DNA of 64,000 nucleotides. Source: Nisaea denitrificans DSM 18348 (GTDB taxonomy: Bacteria > Pseudomonadota > Alphaproteobacteria > Thalassobaculales > Thalassobaculaceae). The notes below the pieces were generated by a model. It did no database searches. It saw only the letters and a program-made list of their open reading frames with translations, and was not told the origin of the DNA. The position numbers were made by a program, and so were the translations under genes. Shown here in pieces: positions 63,768-64,000 of the stretch. Location: contig NZ_AUFM01000011.1 in assembly GCF_000426505.1 (NCBI RefSeq), positions 992,001 to 1,056,000 of the forward strand. The letters are read 5' to 3'. The first letter of the stretch is position 1; each line of letters begins with the position of its first letter.

Positions 63768-64000
63768 ATGCCGGACGGAACCACGGGTACGGGCATAGGC
63801 GCGGCCGTAAAACGCGTTGAGGATTTCAGATTTTTGACAGGCAAGGGCAACTACACGGACGATATCAATCGCCCGGGTCAGTCCTTCGCCTACATCCTGC
63901 GCAGCCCGCATGCGCATGCAAAGATCACCTCGATCGACAGCTCTGCGGCCAAGGCTGCAGCAGGCGTGTTGGCCGTCTTCACTGGTGAGGACATGCAGGT
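63768..64000 (+). CDS. coxL: Aerobic CO-dehydrogenase-type large subunit (5' part)
   Basis: The first 77 complete codons of a molybdopterin-binding large subunit, cut by the window end. I read it directly: [20 protein letters not shown] then [20 protein letters not shown] and [10 protein letters not shown] match the N-terminus of CoxL/CutL proteins. GGGAGGA lies 6 bases before the ATG at 63768. The active-site loop that tells true CO dehydrogenase (AYXCSFR) from form II relatives lies outside the window; the S-then-L order suggests form II. Confidence 0.88.
   Translation, partial: MPDGTTGTGIGAAVKRVEDFRFLTGKGNYTDDINRPGQSFAYILRSPHAHAKITSIDSSAAKAAAGVLAVFTGEDMQ

Overview
The window is a 64 kb chromosomal segment of a Gram-negative alphaproteobacterium, probably a free-living, perhaps marine, member of the Rhodospirillales. 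The evidence is gene content and order: dgt-argS-SPOR-nagZ-scpAB-tatABC-serS-surE-pcm-nlpD, popZ beside valS, the AapJQMP amino-acid transporter, an NDUFS4-type complex I subunit, an ErpA-type carrier and an aerobic CO-dehydrogenase-type cluster. The lineage below class level is inference. I see no insertion sequence, prophage, plasmid origin or CRISPR array; almost all of the DNA is coding.

Layout. 1-13979 is one long minus-strand housekeeping array: dNTP hydrolysis (dgt), arginyl-tRNA synthesis, a SPOR cell-envelope protein, peptidoglycan recycling (nagZ), a site-2 protease, the condensin partners ScpA/ScpB, an orphan ABC ATPase, the Tat translocase, seryl-tRNA synthetase, SurE, Pcm and an NlpD-like amidase activator cut by the window edge. 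14150-18795 holds erpA, an exonuclease III gene, an M81 peptidase, a previously uncalled 59-residue membrane protein, a HAD IIA protein and a secreted nuclease-fold protein. 18808-24460 (minus) carries valS, popZ, tolC and a Pcm-like methyltransferase. 24612-29451 has a tartrate/malate dehydrogenase gene, tRNA-Cys, tRNA-Asn, a family III CoA-transferase, and a CYTH-CHAD/SixA pair.

29616-43005 is rich in sulfur and amino-acid functions: cysK, sseA, two GNAT genes, the aapJQMP operon, metC, a four-domain rhodanese and an ABC-F ATPase. 43112-50521 carries a DMT transporter, a small XRE regulator with a promoter buried in a palindrome, a porin, tRNA-Arg, a complex I subunit, a lipoprotein, tRNA-Pro, a DUF192 protein, and a histone-deacetylase-like/flavoprotein pair. 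A TPP riboswitch at 50641 leads a 20-codon ORF and a thiamine-precursor permease and binding protein, with no ATPase gene beside them. A class IV aminotransferase and a methylisocitrate-lyase gene follow, each preceded by TGTC/GACA-type inverted repeats.

The last 10 kb is the most distinctive part. A tightly overlapping plus-strand operon (54652-62174) encodes an Mrp/MBH-type cation-proton antiporter module: subunits E, F, G, a DUF4040 (MbhD/E-like) protein, B, C and three different NuoL/M/N-like antiporter subunits, plus a small two-helix protein wedged between the second and third. All three large subunits keep the Glu/Lys proton-channel residues. Immediately downstream lie coxG, coxS and the start of coxL. 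A working link between the antiporter and the molybdenum hydroxylase is a hypothesis from proximity only.
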